Positions 1 to 7,071 of a stretch of 37,299 nt of DNA are shown here, piece after piece. The notes beneath the pieces are model-generated. The model searched no databases, was not told the origin of the DNA, and saw only the letters and a list, made by a program, of their open reading frames with translations. Position 1 is the stretch's first letter; every line of letters starts with the position of its first letter. This stretch comes from Verrucomicrobiaceae bacterium. GTDB lineage: Bacteria > Verrucomicrobiota > Verrucomicrobiia > Verrucomicrobiales > Verrucomicrobiaceae. The position numbers and the translations under genes are program-made. The stretch is taken from NCBI GenBank assembly GCA_027489965.1, contig JAIXZA010000043.1:1-37299 (forward strand). Direction: 5' to 3'.

Positions 1-224
1 CCATCATCTTTTTGCCTGTCTTCTGAGAAGGATGAAACATTGCCATGCACTTTGATGACAAAAAAATGTGAGACAGAAAGATGAGATACTCAATCCAGCA
101 AAGCTATTTTGGACAGAAAAAATAGAACCGCTGAAGAGCTGCCCTGCGGTTATCCTAACTCTGGCGGTGTCGAATCAGGCTATTTCGGCCCATAGCCACG
201 GACCCGAATAGCGGGCTTGCCCCC
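1..224. other. Intergenic/edge region downstream of mpl
   Basis: I see no complete gene here. On the minus strand an ATG at 38-40 opens a frame of 13 codons that runs off the left edge; it could be the start of a neighbouring gene, but it is too short to call. A short inverted repeat (GGCTAT / ATAGCC, 178-197) lies just beyond the mpl stop and has no T-tract after it, so it is a weak terminator candidate at best. Confidence 0.4.
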
Positions 225-1598
225 TCAAGCCAGAGCCTGGAGTAGCTTGCCATGAATTCCGTCAAAGCCGCCGTTGCTGAAGATGATGATGACGTCGCCT
301 GACTTCGTTTCGGCTTTCAGTCGGGCAATGATGGAATCGGTGCTGATCTCATGGAAGCAGGGATGGCCTGAGGCAGCCACAGCGGCGGCGACAGTGGAAA
401 CATCCAGACGCTCAGCGGCAGCGACCTTCTCAGGATTGGCTACGGCAGCGACGATGCTGCCATCGGCTTCTTTGAGTGCTTCGATCAACTGGTCTTGCAG
501 TACGTTTCGGCGACTGGTGTTTGAGCGGGGCTCAAAGACAGCCCAGAGACGACGGCCTGGATACTTTTGGCGGAAACCGCGCAGGGTTTCGCGAATGGCG
601 GTGGGATGATGACCAAAATCATCGATCACGGTGATCCCGCCCACTTCCCCGCGCACGGTTTGCCGACGGCGGATGCCTTTGAAGCTTTCCAAGCCAGCGC
701 GGATTTCATCATCGCTCAGACCTGCATGACGTGCGGCGCAGATGCACATGGAGGCATTGCGCACATTGAACTCACCGATCATCGGCACGCTGAAAGCCAC
801 GCCATTGATCTCAAAGGCGGTGCTGTCTGGGGTGACTTGAGTGATGACGATGCGCTCAGAGCAAGAAGCACCTGTGCCGACGGTTTTCACCGGAGCATAA
901 CTCTTTAAAGAGAGGCAATTCGGATCGTCACCATTCATGAGCACGAGGCCATTTCTGGGCACGCTGTTGAGCAGACGCTGGAAGGTCAGCAAGATGTCGC
1001 TGAGATCTCTGAAGATGTCGGCGTGATCAAACTCAATGTTATTCACGATGGCGCACTCAGGCAAGTAATGCAGGAACTTGCTGCGCTTATCAAAGTAGGC
1101 GGTGTCATACTCATCCCCTTCGATCACGAATAGATCGCTGTGATTAAAGCGGGCCCCGGTGGCGAAGTTTTCCGGCACTCCACCGATCATGAACCCAGGC
1201 TCGCGACCTGCGTTTTCAAAGATCCAGGCCAGCATGGTCGTGGTGGTGGTCTTGCCATGCGTTCCGCTAACCACAAAACTGCGTTTCCCCTGAATGACTT
1301 CCTGTTTCAACAGCTCGGCCATGGAGACATAGGGAAGCTTGCGTTCCAGCAAGGTTTCAAGCTCCTCATTGCCACGGGAGATGGCATTGCCGACGATGTA
1401 GAGATCTGCGTTAGCGGGCAGAGTCGCGGCTTGATAGCCCTCAACCAACGTGATGCCAGCCTCCCGAAGAACATCCGACATGGGAGGATAGACCTTTTCG
1501 TCTGAACCTGAAATCGTGTAACCGAGCTGGCGTAAGGCCACGGCTGTAGATCCCATGGCTGTGCCACAGATACCGATGAAATGAAGGTGCTTTGACAT
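225..1598 (-). CDS. mpl: UDP-N-acetylmuramate:L-alanyl-gamma-D-glutamyl-meso-diaminopimelate ligase (murein tripeptide ligase)
   Basis: This cytoplasmic ATP-dependent ligase joins recycled cell-wall tripeptide (L-Ala-gamma-D-Glu-meso-DAP) to UDP-MurNAc, so that peptidoglycan fragments are reused. The 457-residue length fits the family. The N-terminus carries the Mur-type Rossmann motif (HFIGICGTAMG, about 6-16). The ATP loop SGTHGKTTTT is at about 111-120. The Mpl signature EGDEYDTAYFD follows at about 160-170 and distinguishes it from MurC. The C-terminal domain has DFGHHPTAI near 328-336 and FEPRSNTSRR near 356. The start is an ATG with no obvious Shine-Dalgarno site. A D-2-hydroxyacid dehydrogenase gene ends 54 bases upstream on the same strand, so the two may be co-transcribed. 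The gene implies a DAP-type peptidoglycan. Confidence 0.95.
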   Translation of the reverse strand: MSKHLHFIGICGTAMGSTAVALRQLGYTISGSDEKVYPPMSDVLREAGITLVEGYQAATLPANADLYIVGNAISRGNEELETLLERKLPYVSMAELLKQEVIQGKRSFVVSGTHGKTTTTTMLAWIFENAGREPGFMIGGVPENFATGARFNHSDLFVIEGDEYDTAYFDKRSKFLHYLPECAIVNNIEFDHADIFRDLSDILLTFQRLLNSVPRNGLVLMNGDDPNCLSLKSYAPVKTVGTGASCSERIVITQVTPDSTAFEINGVAFSVPMIGEFNVRNASMCICAARHAGLSDDEIRAGLESFKGIRRRQTVRGEVGGITVIDDFGHHPTAIRETLRGFRQKYPGRRLWAVFEPRSNTSRRNVLQDQLIEALKEADGSIVAAVANPEKVAAAERLDVSTVAAAVAASGHPCFHEISTDSIIARLKAETKSGDVIIIFSNGGFDGIHGKLLQALA

Positions 1599-1652
1599 GA
1601 AAAGAGGATGAGAATCCGGAGATCAATAAACGAGATTACAAGAGAGTGAAAC

Positions 1653-2609
1653 CTACCACTTATTGGCTTGGATCACGTCCTTTTCACCTTTCAGGTAGTT
1701 CACCAGATTCAAGGTTGCCCGCATGGCTTGACGAGGCACGCTCTCGTAGGTGCGACTGCCGATGTGCGGGGTGATGAGTGCCTTGGGATGACTGAGCAAT
1801 GGATGATCAGCCGGTGGTGGCTCCTCATCCAACACATCCGTGCCATAACCACCCACAGTGCCGGCATTCAGGGCTGCAATCATGTCTGGCATATGCACCA
1901 ATTCAGCACGGGAGGTATTCACCACCAGCAGTCCTGGTTTGGCCAAAGCAATGCGGTCAGCACGAACGAGGTGGCGTGTGCTTTCGCTGAGGTTGGCATG
2001 CAGGCTGAGCACGTCGATGCTGGCGATCAAGCTTTCGATCGTGTCATGACGCGTGACGCCATTCTCTTTGGCAAAGGCTTCTGGCCAATAGATATCCATG
2101 CCGTGCACTTCCATCCCAAAAGCGATGGCGCGCTTGGCGACTTCTTGACCGATGCGTCCGAGACCGACGATGCCGATCTTTTTGTTCCAGATCTCATGAC
2201 CTGTCACACGCTTCCACTGACCTGCACGGACAGAGTTTGCGCTATCGACCAGATTACGCACCAGCGCTAACAAAAGGCAAAAGGTGTGCTCTGCCACGGT
2301 TGTGTGATTCACACCAGGAGTGAAAAGAACTGGAAGCTTCTGCGCACTGCACTCGGTGACATCAATTTTATCCAAACCGATCCCATACTTGCTGATGACT
2401 TTCAACCGAGGCAAAGCCTTATCCAAAACGGCTTTCGTGATCTCGTCATCACCGCAAAGAAAAGCATCGAAGTCGCCAGCCAACTCCAACATGCGGCTTT
2501 CAGGCAAAGGCCCACGTTCCCGATGAATGTCGAAGCCCTGCGATTCAAGCAGAGCATGGTGGTCGCCGGGGGTATCTTGATAGGAGGTGGTGGTTAAAAG
2601 AACGCGCAT
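1653..2609 (-). CDS. D-2-hydroxyacid dehydrogenase, phosphoglycerate dehydrogenase-like
   Basis: This is an NAD-dependent oxidoreductase of the D-isomer-specific 2-hydroxyacid dehydrogenase family, about 318 residues from the chosen ATG at 2609. A TTG at 2660 would add 17 residues, but MRVLLTTTSYQ is a natural N-terminus. Numbered from the ATG, the nucleotide motif GLGRIG is near 149-154. The catalytic trio appears as Arg in NTSRAE (about 234), Glu in DVLDEE (about 263) and His in TPHIGS (about 282). It lacks the C-terminal ACT or ASB domains of full-length SerA. It could be the serine-pathway enzyme or a glyoxylate/hydroxypyruvate reductase; the sequence alone does not decide. It sits upstream of mpl and diverges from the coiled-coil gene at 2767. 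Confidence 0.85.
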   Translation of the reverse strand: MRVLLTTTSYQDTPGDHHALLESQGFDIHRERGPLPESRMLELAGDFDAFLCGDDEITKAVLDKALPRLKVISKYGIGLDKIDVTECSAQKLPVLFTPGVNHTTVAEHTFCLLLALVRNLVDSANSVRAGQWKRVTGHEIWNKKIGIVGLGRIGQEVAKRAIAFGMEVHGMDIYWPEAFAKENGVTRHDTIESLIASIDVLSLHANLSESTRHLVRADRIALAKPGLLVVNTSRAELVHMPDMIAALNAGTVGGYGTDVLDEEPPPADHPLLSHPKALITPHIGSRTYESVPRQAMRATLNLVNYLKGEKDVIQANKW

Positions 2610-2766
2610 GGAGGCCCTGAGAATGTCTCGGATGCGCTCTCGGGCAAGAAGGGATTGCAAGGACCGTGAAGATCGGGCAGCGCCAACACTTCACCGAGGT
2701 TGATTTTTGGGCAAACACAGCATTTAACCCAGTCTCCAAAAAATAAGCCACTGGAGCTATGCCTCC

Positions 2767-3522
2767 TTGATCATTGGGTCGCCACCTGCTTCCATCGTCC
2801 TTGTGAATTCTATTCCTCCAGAGTGCCAGCCGTATGTTTTAATCACAGCCATCATGGGCGTTTTATTTCTCGCCGCGATGATCAGCTTATGGCTGCTGAG
2901 AAAAAATGAAGCCAAACTCCTGAAGAATAAGGACGCCCTGGAAAAGCAAATCATTCATCAACAGAAAGACCTGCTCGTCGCCCGACAAGATGCAAACGCC
3001 TGGCGAGCCGAGATGCAGCGTCAGTTTGATTTATTTCGCCACATGGCCAGTGATCAGCTCACGGTCGAAGAAAAACGCTTCAACGACCTGCTCACGAAGT
3101 CACGCGAGCGCGAGCAGCATCTTCAGATGTCTTTAGACGTCGCCAAACAAATGTGCGCAGAACTGCCAGGAACCAAGGCCCGCCTGATGCAGCTAGAGTC
3201 CATCGTCGGACTGGATGGGGGAGAGCACCTTTCCGCCCAGCCTGCACCGCCATCAGCATCACGTGGCTTCTCAATGGCACAATTGCCTGATCTTGATGGT
3301 GCCGATACCGCGCCATTCACTGCCACAGCCTCAAAAGAGACCGTGATTCCTGCAGTGAATGAAACCGCCAAAGCTCCTGAAAGCAGTCCTGCAATCGAAG
3401 CCGAGCTGCGTCATCTCCAGCAGCAGAATTCCCAGCTCCAGCAGGCCCTCACCGCCGCCCGCTTACGTTCCCGAATCCGCGAGCGCCAAAGCCAACAACG
3501 CGGGCGGAATGGCAAGCATTGA
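2767..3522 (+). CDS. Membrane-anchored coiled-coil protein of unknown function
   Basis: I do not recognise a family. The protein has one hydrophobic segment near the N-terminus (YVLITAIMGV through LWLL, about 23-44) followed by Arg-Lys, which predicts a single membrane anchor with the rest in the cytoplasm. A charged heptad-like helical region follows (about 46-125), then a Pro/Ala/Ser-rich linker, a second short Gln-rich coiled coil (about 215-235) and a very basic Arg/Gln tail. The start is uncertain. TTG at 2767 has a GGAG 10 bases upstream; GTG at 2803 would leave 10 residues before the membrane segment; ATG at 2854 would cut the segment short. The layout recalls RmuC-like or divisome anchors, but no nuclease domain is present. 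It is divergent from the dehydrogenase gene. Confidence 0.7.
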   Translation: MIIGSPPASIVLVNSIPPECQPYVLITAIMGVLFLAAMISLWLLRKNEAKLLKNKDALEKQIIHQQKDLLVARQDANAWRAEMQRQFDLFRHMASDQLTVEEKRFNDLLTKSREREQHLQMSLDVAKQMCAELPGTKARLMQLESIVGLDGGEHLSAQPAPPSASRGFSMAQLPDLDGADTAPFTATASKETVIPAVNETAKAPESSPAIEAELRHLQQQNSQLQQALTAARLRSRIRERQSQQRGRNGKH

Positions 3523-3947
3523 TCCAGTGAAGGTTTAACCTTGAACGAGAATGGCTGAGCAACAATTTGCATCGGTCATTGATTTTACATTGCTATTCGC
3601 CTCTCTGGCAGTGTCACCAAGACACAGCCGCTGCACCTCGAAGGAGCCTTGTGAAACCAAGCCCTGGCGCAATTCAACGATCTTCCATTACCGTTTTAAG
3701 CAGACAATTCACTTTGTTGGGATGTGGAACGAAGAGTCCCTTTGTCCGTATGAGTCGGAGACAACCAAGCAACTGGATACTCAAATTTACAGGAAAACAG
3801 AAAGACATGATTTACAGGTCAGAACCCATTCCTGTGAATCCTGTTTTCCTGTGAATCCTGTGATTAGAAACTCGAATCAAGAACAGTCTCGTATCATCCT
3901 TGATGTGCGAAACCGCATGTAACTCTACAGCAAGTTAGTCGGAAGGT
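3523..3947. other. Gene-poor gap of 425 bases with a hairpin repeat
   Basis: An open frame of 123 codons crosses this gap on the plus strand (3551-3922), but its product is compositionally odd (Cys/Arg/Ser-rich, no domain) and it reads through the inverted repeat described separately, so I do not call it a gene. No tRNA-like cloverleaf was seen. Apart from the repeat at 3786-3861 I find nothing functional. Confidence 0.55.
3786..3861. repeat. Long imperfect inverted repeat built from a CCTGTGAATCCTGT unit
   Basis: The right arm holds two identical 14-base copies of CCTGTGAATCCTGT, at 3831-3844 and 3848-3861. The left arm is their near-complement: TTTACAGGAAAACAG at 3786-3800 pairs with 3841-3855, and GATTTACAGG at 3809-3818 pairs with 3831-3840, with an 8-base bulge (3801-3808) and a 12-base loop (3819-3830). 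Each arm has a single T-G wobble, so the stem is about 25 base pairs. Similar ACAGGATT-rich intergenic repeats occur in many bacterial genomes; whether this is a REP-like family, a miniature element or a terminator is inference. Confidence 0.7.
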
Positions 3948-4355
3948 TTAACTATCCTGCTCTTGGGCCATCCACTCGCGCAGCTGCCGCATTTGTTGTT
4001 TGTTAGGTTTGGCGAGATTTTCGTGAGGGTGCGGGGTCTCCAGTTGACGCTGACGTCTCAGTTCAGCGGCCTTATGAATCCACTCATCGGGCGTTAGATT
4101 TTCACAGAATTCAGGCACGCGAGAAGCGCTTAGACGCTGATTAGGAAAAGCCAAAACTTGCAGACGCAGTCGCAGATCGCCACGGACCACTTCAAGCACG
4201 TCCCCGATTTTGAGATCTCTTGATGGCTTTAAGGTCTGGCCGTCCAGTGTGACGTTGCCTTTGCTACAAGCCTGAGTCGCGAGGCTACGTGACTTAAAAA
4301 CACGAATGAGGTGCAGCCATTTGTCGGTTCTTTGAGTCAGCGCTGGCGGGGTCAT
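3948..4355 (-). CDS. S4-domain RNA-binding protein, Hsp15-like
   Basis: This 135-residue basic protein has an S4 RNA-binding fold at about 9-60. The recognisable S4 core is DKWLHLIRVFKSRSLATQAC, then the turn KGNVTLDGQTLKPSRDLKIGD. This matches heat-shock protein 15 (HslR), which binds stalled 50S subunits that carry nascent peptidyl-tRNA. The remainder is a basic, Gln/Arg-rich tail, also typical of Hsp15. Its ATG overlaps the stop of rsmB by 4 bases (4352-4355, ATGA type), which implies translational coupling with the rRNA methyltransferase. A role in ribosome rescue or assembly is inferred from family and context. Tlr-type or RqcH-pathway S4 proteins (RqcP) are close alternatives. Confidence 0.85.
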   Translation of the reverse strand: MTPPALTQRTDKWLHLIRVFKSRSLATQACSKGNVTLDGQTLKPSRDLKIGDVLEVVRGDLRLRLQVLAFPNQRLSASRVPEFCENLTPDEWIHKAAELRRQRQLETPHPHENLAKPNKQQMRQLREWMAQEQDS

Positions 4356-5626
4356 GCCTTCCTGAGAAAACGCGCCGCGTAAGCTCCGTCCATCTGATCT
4401 TTCGGCGGGAAGACGAGACGACTCTCCACAAGTTCTAATTCAGGATGCGCCTCCTGGACGGCTTTCACCAATTGCTGATTCTCCTCAGGATCGATGCTGC
4501 AAGTGCTATAAACCAATGAGCCGCCCACCTTCAGATAGCGCAGGGCAGACTCAACAATGGCACGCTGCGTCTGGGCCATCTGAGCAAACTCTTCCTCCTT
4601 CAGACGCCAGCGAACATCGACTCGACGACGCATGACTCCGGTGTTGGAGCAAGGCACATCCAGAAGAATACGATCAAAAAGCAGATCTCCAAAAGGCGGT
4701 GGTGCTGAAGAAAGGAAGTCATGCTGCATGACCTGAGCGATCCGAACCTTCAAACGGGTGAGATTTTCCCTCAAACGATTCAGGCGTGGTGCCGAAGAAT
4801 CACAGGCGATGATTCGACCCTCATTGCACATCATTTGAGCAATGTAAGAGGTCTTCCCACCTGGAGCAGCGCAGGCGTCGAGCACGGTCTCACCCGGCAA
4901 AGCACCAAGCATTCTTGGGGCTACTGAGGTGCCGGGGTCCTGCGCGTAGCAGAGGCCTTGTTTCAGGGCCTCGCGGGGTGGACTAGTGCACTCAAAAAAA
5001 TCTTCTTCGGTATGGGGTGCCAGACCTGGAATTCGGGCCATGCGCTCGTGCGACTCTTCCGTCAGACGATTCATGCGGATGAACACGGGAGCCGGATGTT
5101 GGTTCCATTCACAAAGTGCTTCCGCTTTGGCTTTCCCCATGATTTTGATCCAGCGACGAACGAGAAACTCTGGATGGGAATAAGCAATGGCGAGAGGCTG
5201 CTCTTTCACCTGCTCAAGGAGCTTGGACTGCTCACGACCTGCGCGGCGCAGAACCGCATTGACCAGAGCCCCTGCCCTGCCCGCAATGGCAACCGTCTCA
5301 TTCACTGCTGCGTGCGAGGGAACACCGATCAGATAAAGCTGGCATAACCCAACTCGAAGAACCCAGCCCGTGCGGTGATCCAGATGCTTTCCATCCGTCA
5401 AATGACCCACCCAGTGATCGAGTAAATTGAGGTTTCTGATGGTGGTCAGGACAATGTCATGAAGAAACGCTGCATTCGGACCTGAAAGCGCGGTGCGGCG
5501 GGTCCAGTCATCGAGAATCTCGACAGCAAAACGAGGCGTTTTTTGCCATTCGGTGAGCACCTCCAGGGCGACGGATCTGACGTTAGTGGCTTTAGGGCCT
5601 GAGGTAATTGGGCGAGTGGCGGGCAT
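4352..5626 (-). CDS. rsmB: 16S rRNA (cytosine-C5)-methyltransferase RsmB family
   Basis: This 424-residue protein has the RsmB layout: an N-terminal NusB-like helical domain (about 14-140), then a Rossmann methyltransferase domain. SAM-binding motif I is DACAAPGGKTS at about 250-260. DVPCSNTGVMRRR at about 323-335 is motif IV, with Cys326. STCSIDPEEN at about 374-383 is motif VI, with the expected catalytic Cys376. In E. coli the enzyme makes m5C967 of 16S rRNA. The NusB-like domain separates it from RsmF or NOP2-like enzymes. It follows the UDP-glucose dehydrogenase gene after only 9 bases and overlaps the S4-protein gene, so all three probably share one transcript. Confidence 0.93.
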   Translation of the reverse strand: MPATRPITSGPKATNVRSVALEVLTEWQKTPRFAVEILDDWTRRTALSGPNAAFLHDIVLTTIRNLNLLDHWVGHLTDGKHLDHRTGWVLRVGLCQLYLIGVPSHAAVNETVAIAGRAGALVNAVLRRAGREQSKLLEQVKEQPLAIAYSHPEFLVRRWIKIMGKAKAEALCEWNQHPAPVFIRMNRLTEESHERMARIPGLAPHTEEDFFECTSPPREALKQGLCYAQDPGTSVAPRMLGALPGETVLDACAAPGGKTSYIAQMMCNEGRIIACDSSAPRLNRLRENLTRLKVRIAQVMQHDFLSSAPPPFGDLLFDRILLDVPCSNTGVMRRRVDVRWRLKEEEFAQMAQTQRAIVESALRYLKVGGSLVYSTCSIDPEENQQLVKAVQEAHPELELVESRLVFPPKDQMDGAYAARFLRKA

Positions 5627-5635
5627 GGAAATGGG

Positions 5636-6952
5636 TTAGGAGCGTGCCTCGATAGCACCGCGGCCGATACCACGATATTGGAATCCAAAATCGGCGGCAG
5701 CGACAGGGTCGATGAGGTTGCGTCCATCAAATATCAGTGGCGTGCGCATGACCTCGCGAAGCTCTGCGAGGTCCACACTGGCAAACTCAGCCCACTCGGT
5801 GGCGATGATGAGTGCTTCGGTACCACGAGCAGCCTCTAGAGCGCTGGTGGCAAAAGTGATTTTATCAGCGAAGGCAAGCCCTTGGGCTTTCTCCATGGCT
5901 TTAGGGTCGTAAACAGAAACGTTGGCTCCTTCGGCCACTAATTTCTCGACCAGATCTGCGGCCACAGAAGAACGCACGTCATCGGTGTTAGGCTTGAAGG
6001 CAATCCCCCAAACGGCCAGTTTCTTGTCCTTCAAGACCCAGAGCGCCTCCCTGATAGAATCGAGGAAGCGATCAAGCTGGCGCTTGTTGATCCGCTGCAC
6101 CTCTTTCAGAAGGTTGAAGGGAATGCCCATCTGCTCGCTAATGGCGATGAAGGCAGCAATGTCTTTGGGGAAACAGGAACCGCCATAGCCAAGACCAGCA
6201 TTCAAGAAATCACGGCCGATGCGTTTATCGGCACCGATACCTTCAGCCACCTTCAGAACATCAGCGCCGCTCGTTTCGCAAATTTCCGAGAGTGCATTGA
6301 TGTAGCTGATTTTAAGTGCCAAGAAGCTATTCGCAGCGTGCTTGATGAGCTCAGCACTGTTGATATCAGTGACCAGCACAGGTGAAACAAAGGGTTCATA
6401 GACCTTCTGCATCAGCGCGAGCGCCCGATCACTGTTACCACCGATCACGATGCGATCTGGCTTCATCAAATCCGCGACGGCACTGCCTTCACGGAGGAAT
6501 TCAGGATTACTGACCACATCAAACTCAACGCCAGGCTTGGCATATCGACGAATCGTTTGGGCAACACGATCACCGGTTTTCACAGGCACCGTGCTTTTAT
6601 CCACGATGACGCGGTAGCTACCCAGATACTGGGAAATCTCACGGGCGACTTTTTCGATAAAACTGAGATCCACACTGCCATCAGGCTGTGGAGGTGTGGG
6701 CACGGCAATGAAAAGCACCTCCCCGTGATCCACACCTTCTTCAGTGCTTGTGGTAAAGCGTAAGCGCTTGGCCGCGACATTCTTTTTGACCATGGCCTCC
6801 AAGCCAGGCTCATAAATGGGGATCTGACCTGCGAGCAGCGTCTCTACTTTCTTGGGATCATTGTCCACACAGACCACGTGGTGACCCACTTCTGCAAAAC
6901 AGGCACCTGTGGTTAAGCCGACATAACCTGAACCGATAATGGTAAGCTTCAT
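5636..6952 (-). CDS. ugd: UDP-glucose 6-dehydrogenase
   Basis: This enzyme oxidises UDP-glucose to UDP-glucuronate with two NAD+, supplying precursors for extracellular polysaccharide or LPS. At 438 residues it matches the bacterial family. The N-terminal nucleotide motif is GSGYVGLTTG (7-16). The substrate region includes KSTVPVKTG (119-127) and NPEFLREGSA (149-158). The catalytic segment GYGGSCFPKD has the nucleophile Cys260 and Lys263, and ELIKHAANSFLA (about 201-212) contributes the conserved Lys204 and Asn208. The C-terminal domain has WGIAFKPNTDDVR. The ATG start has no strong ribosome site. UDP-N-acetylmannosamine dehydrogenases are related, but the motifs fit UGD better. It heads the ugd-rsmB-S4 run. 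Confidence 0.94.
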   Translation of the reverse strand: MKLTIIGSGYVGLTTGACFAEVGHHVVCVDNDPKKVETLLAGQIPIYEPGLEAMVKKNVAAKRLRFTTSTEEGVDHGEVLFIAVPTPPQPDGSVDLSFIEKVAREISQYLGSYRVIVDKSTVPVKTGDRVAQTIRRYAKPGVEFDVVSNPEFLREGSAVADLMKPDRIVIGGNSDRALALMQKVYEPFVSPVLVTDINSAELIKHAANSFLALKISYINALSEICETSGADVLKVAEGIGADKRIGRDFLNAGLGYGGSCFPKDIAAFIAISEQMGIPFNLLKEVQRINKRQLDRFLDSIREALWVLKDKKLAVWGIAFKPNTDDVRSSVAADLVEKLVAEGANVSVYDPKAMEKAQGLAFADKITFATSALEAARGTEALIIATEWAEFASVDLAELREVMRTPLIFDGRNLIDPVAAADFGFQYRGIGRGAIEARS

Positions 6953-7071
6953 GATGAGAAAATTAAAGAGGTTGGCAAAAAAACGAGCTATCTGCCGCAG
7001 AGAAGTCCAAAAGCAGAAATGACAGGTCTGATTTTAAGACCGAATACGCCCCCAGTCATGCACTTTGCGCA

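Noticed and set aside
1..40. Partial minus-strand gene at the left edge
   Set aside because: Only 13 open codons are visible, not enough to support a call.
178..197. Hairpin beyond the mpl stop as a terminator
   Set aside because: The stem is 6 base pairs and no T-tract follows it on the minus strand.
567..908. Plus-strand frames opposite mpl
   Set aside because: They are antisense shadows of a strongly supported gene, with composition set by its codons.
3551..3922. 123-codon plus-strand frame in the gene-poor gap
   Set aside because: No domain, odd composition, and it reads through the inverted repeat; long frames arise by chance at this length.
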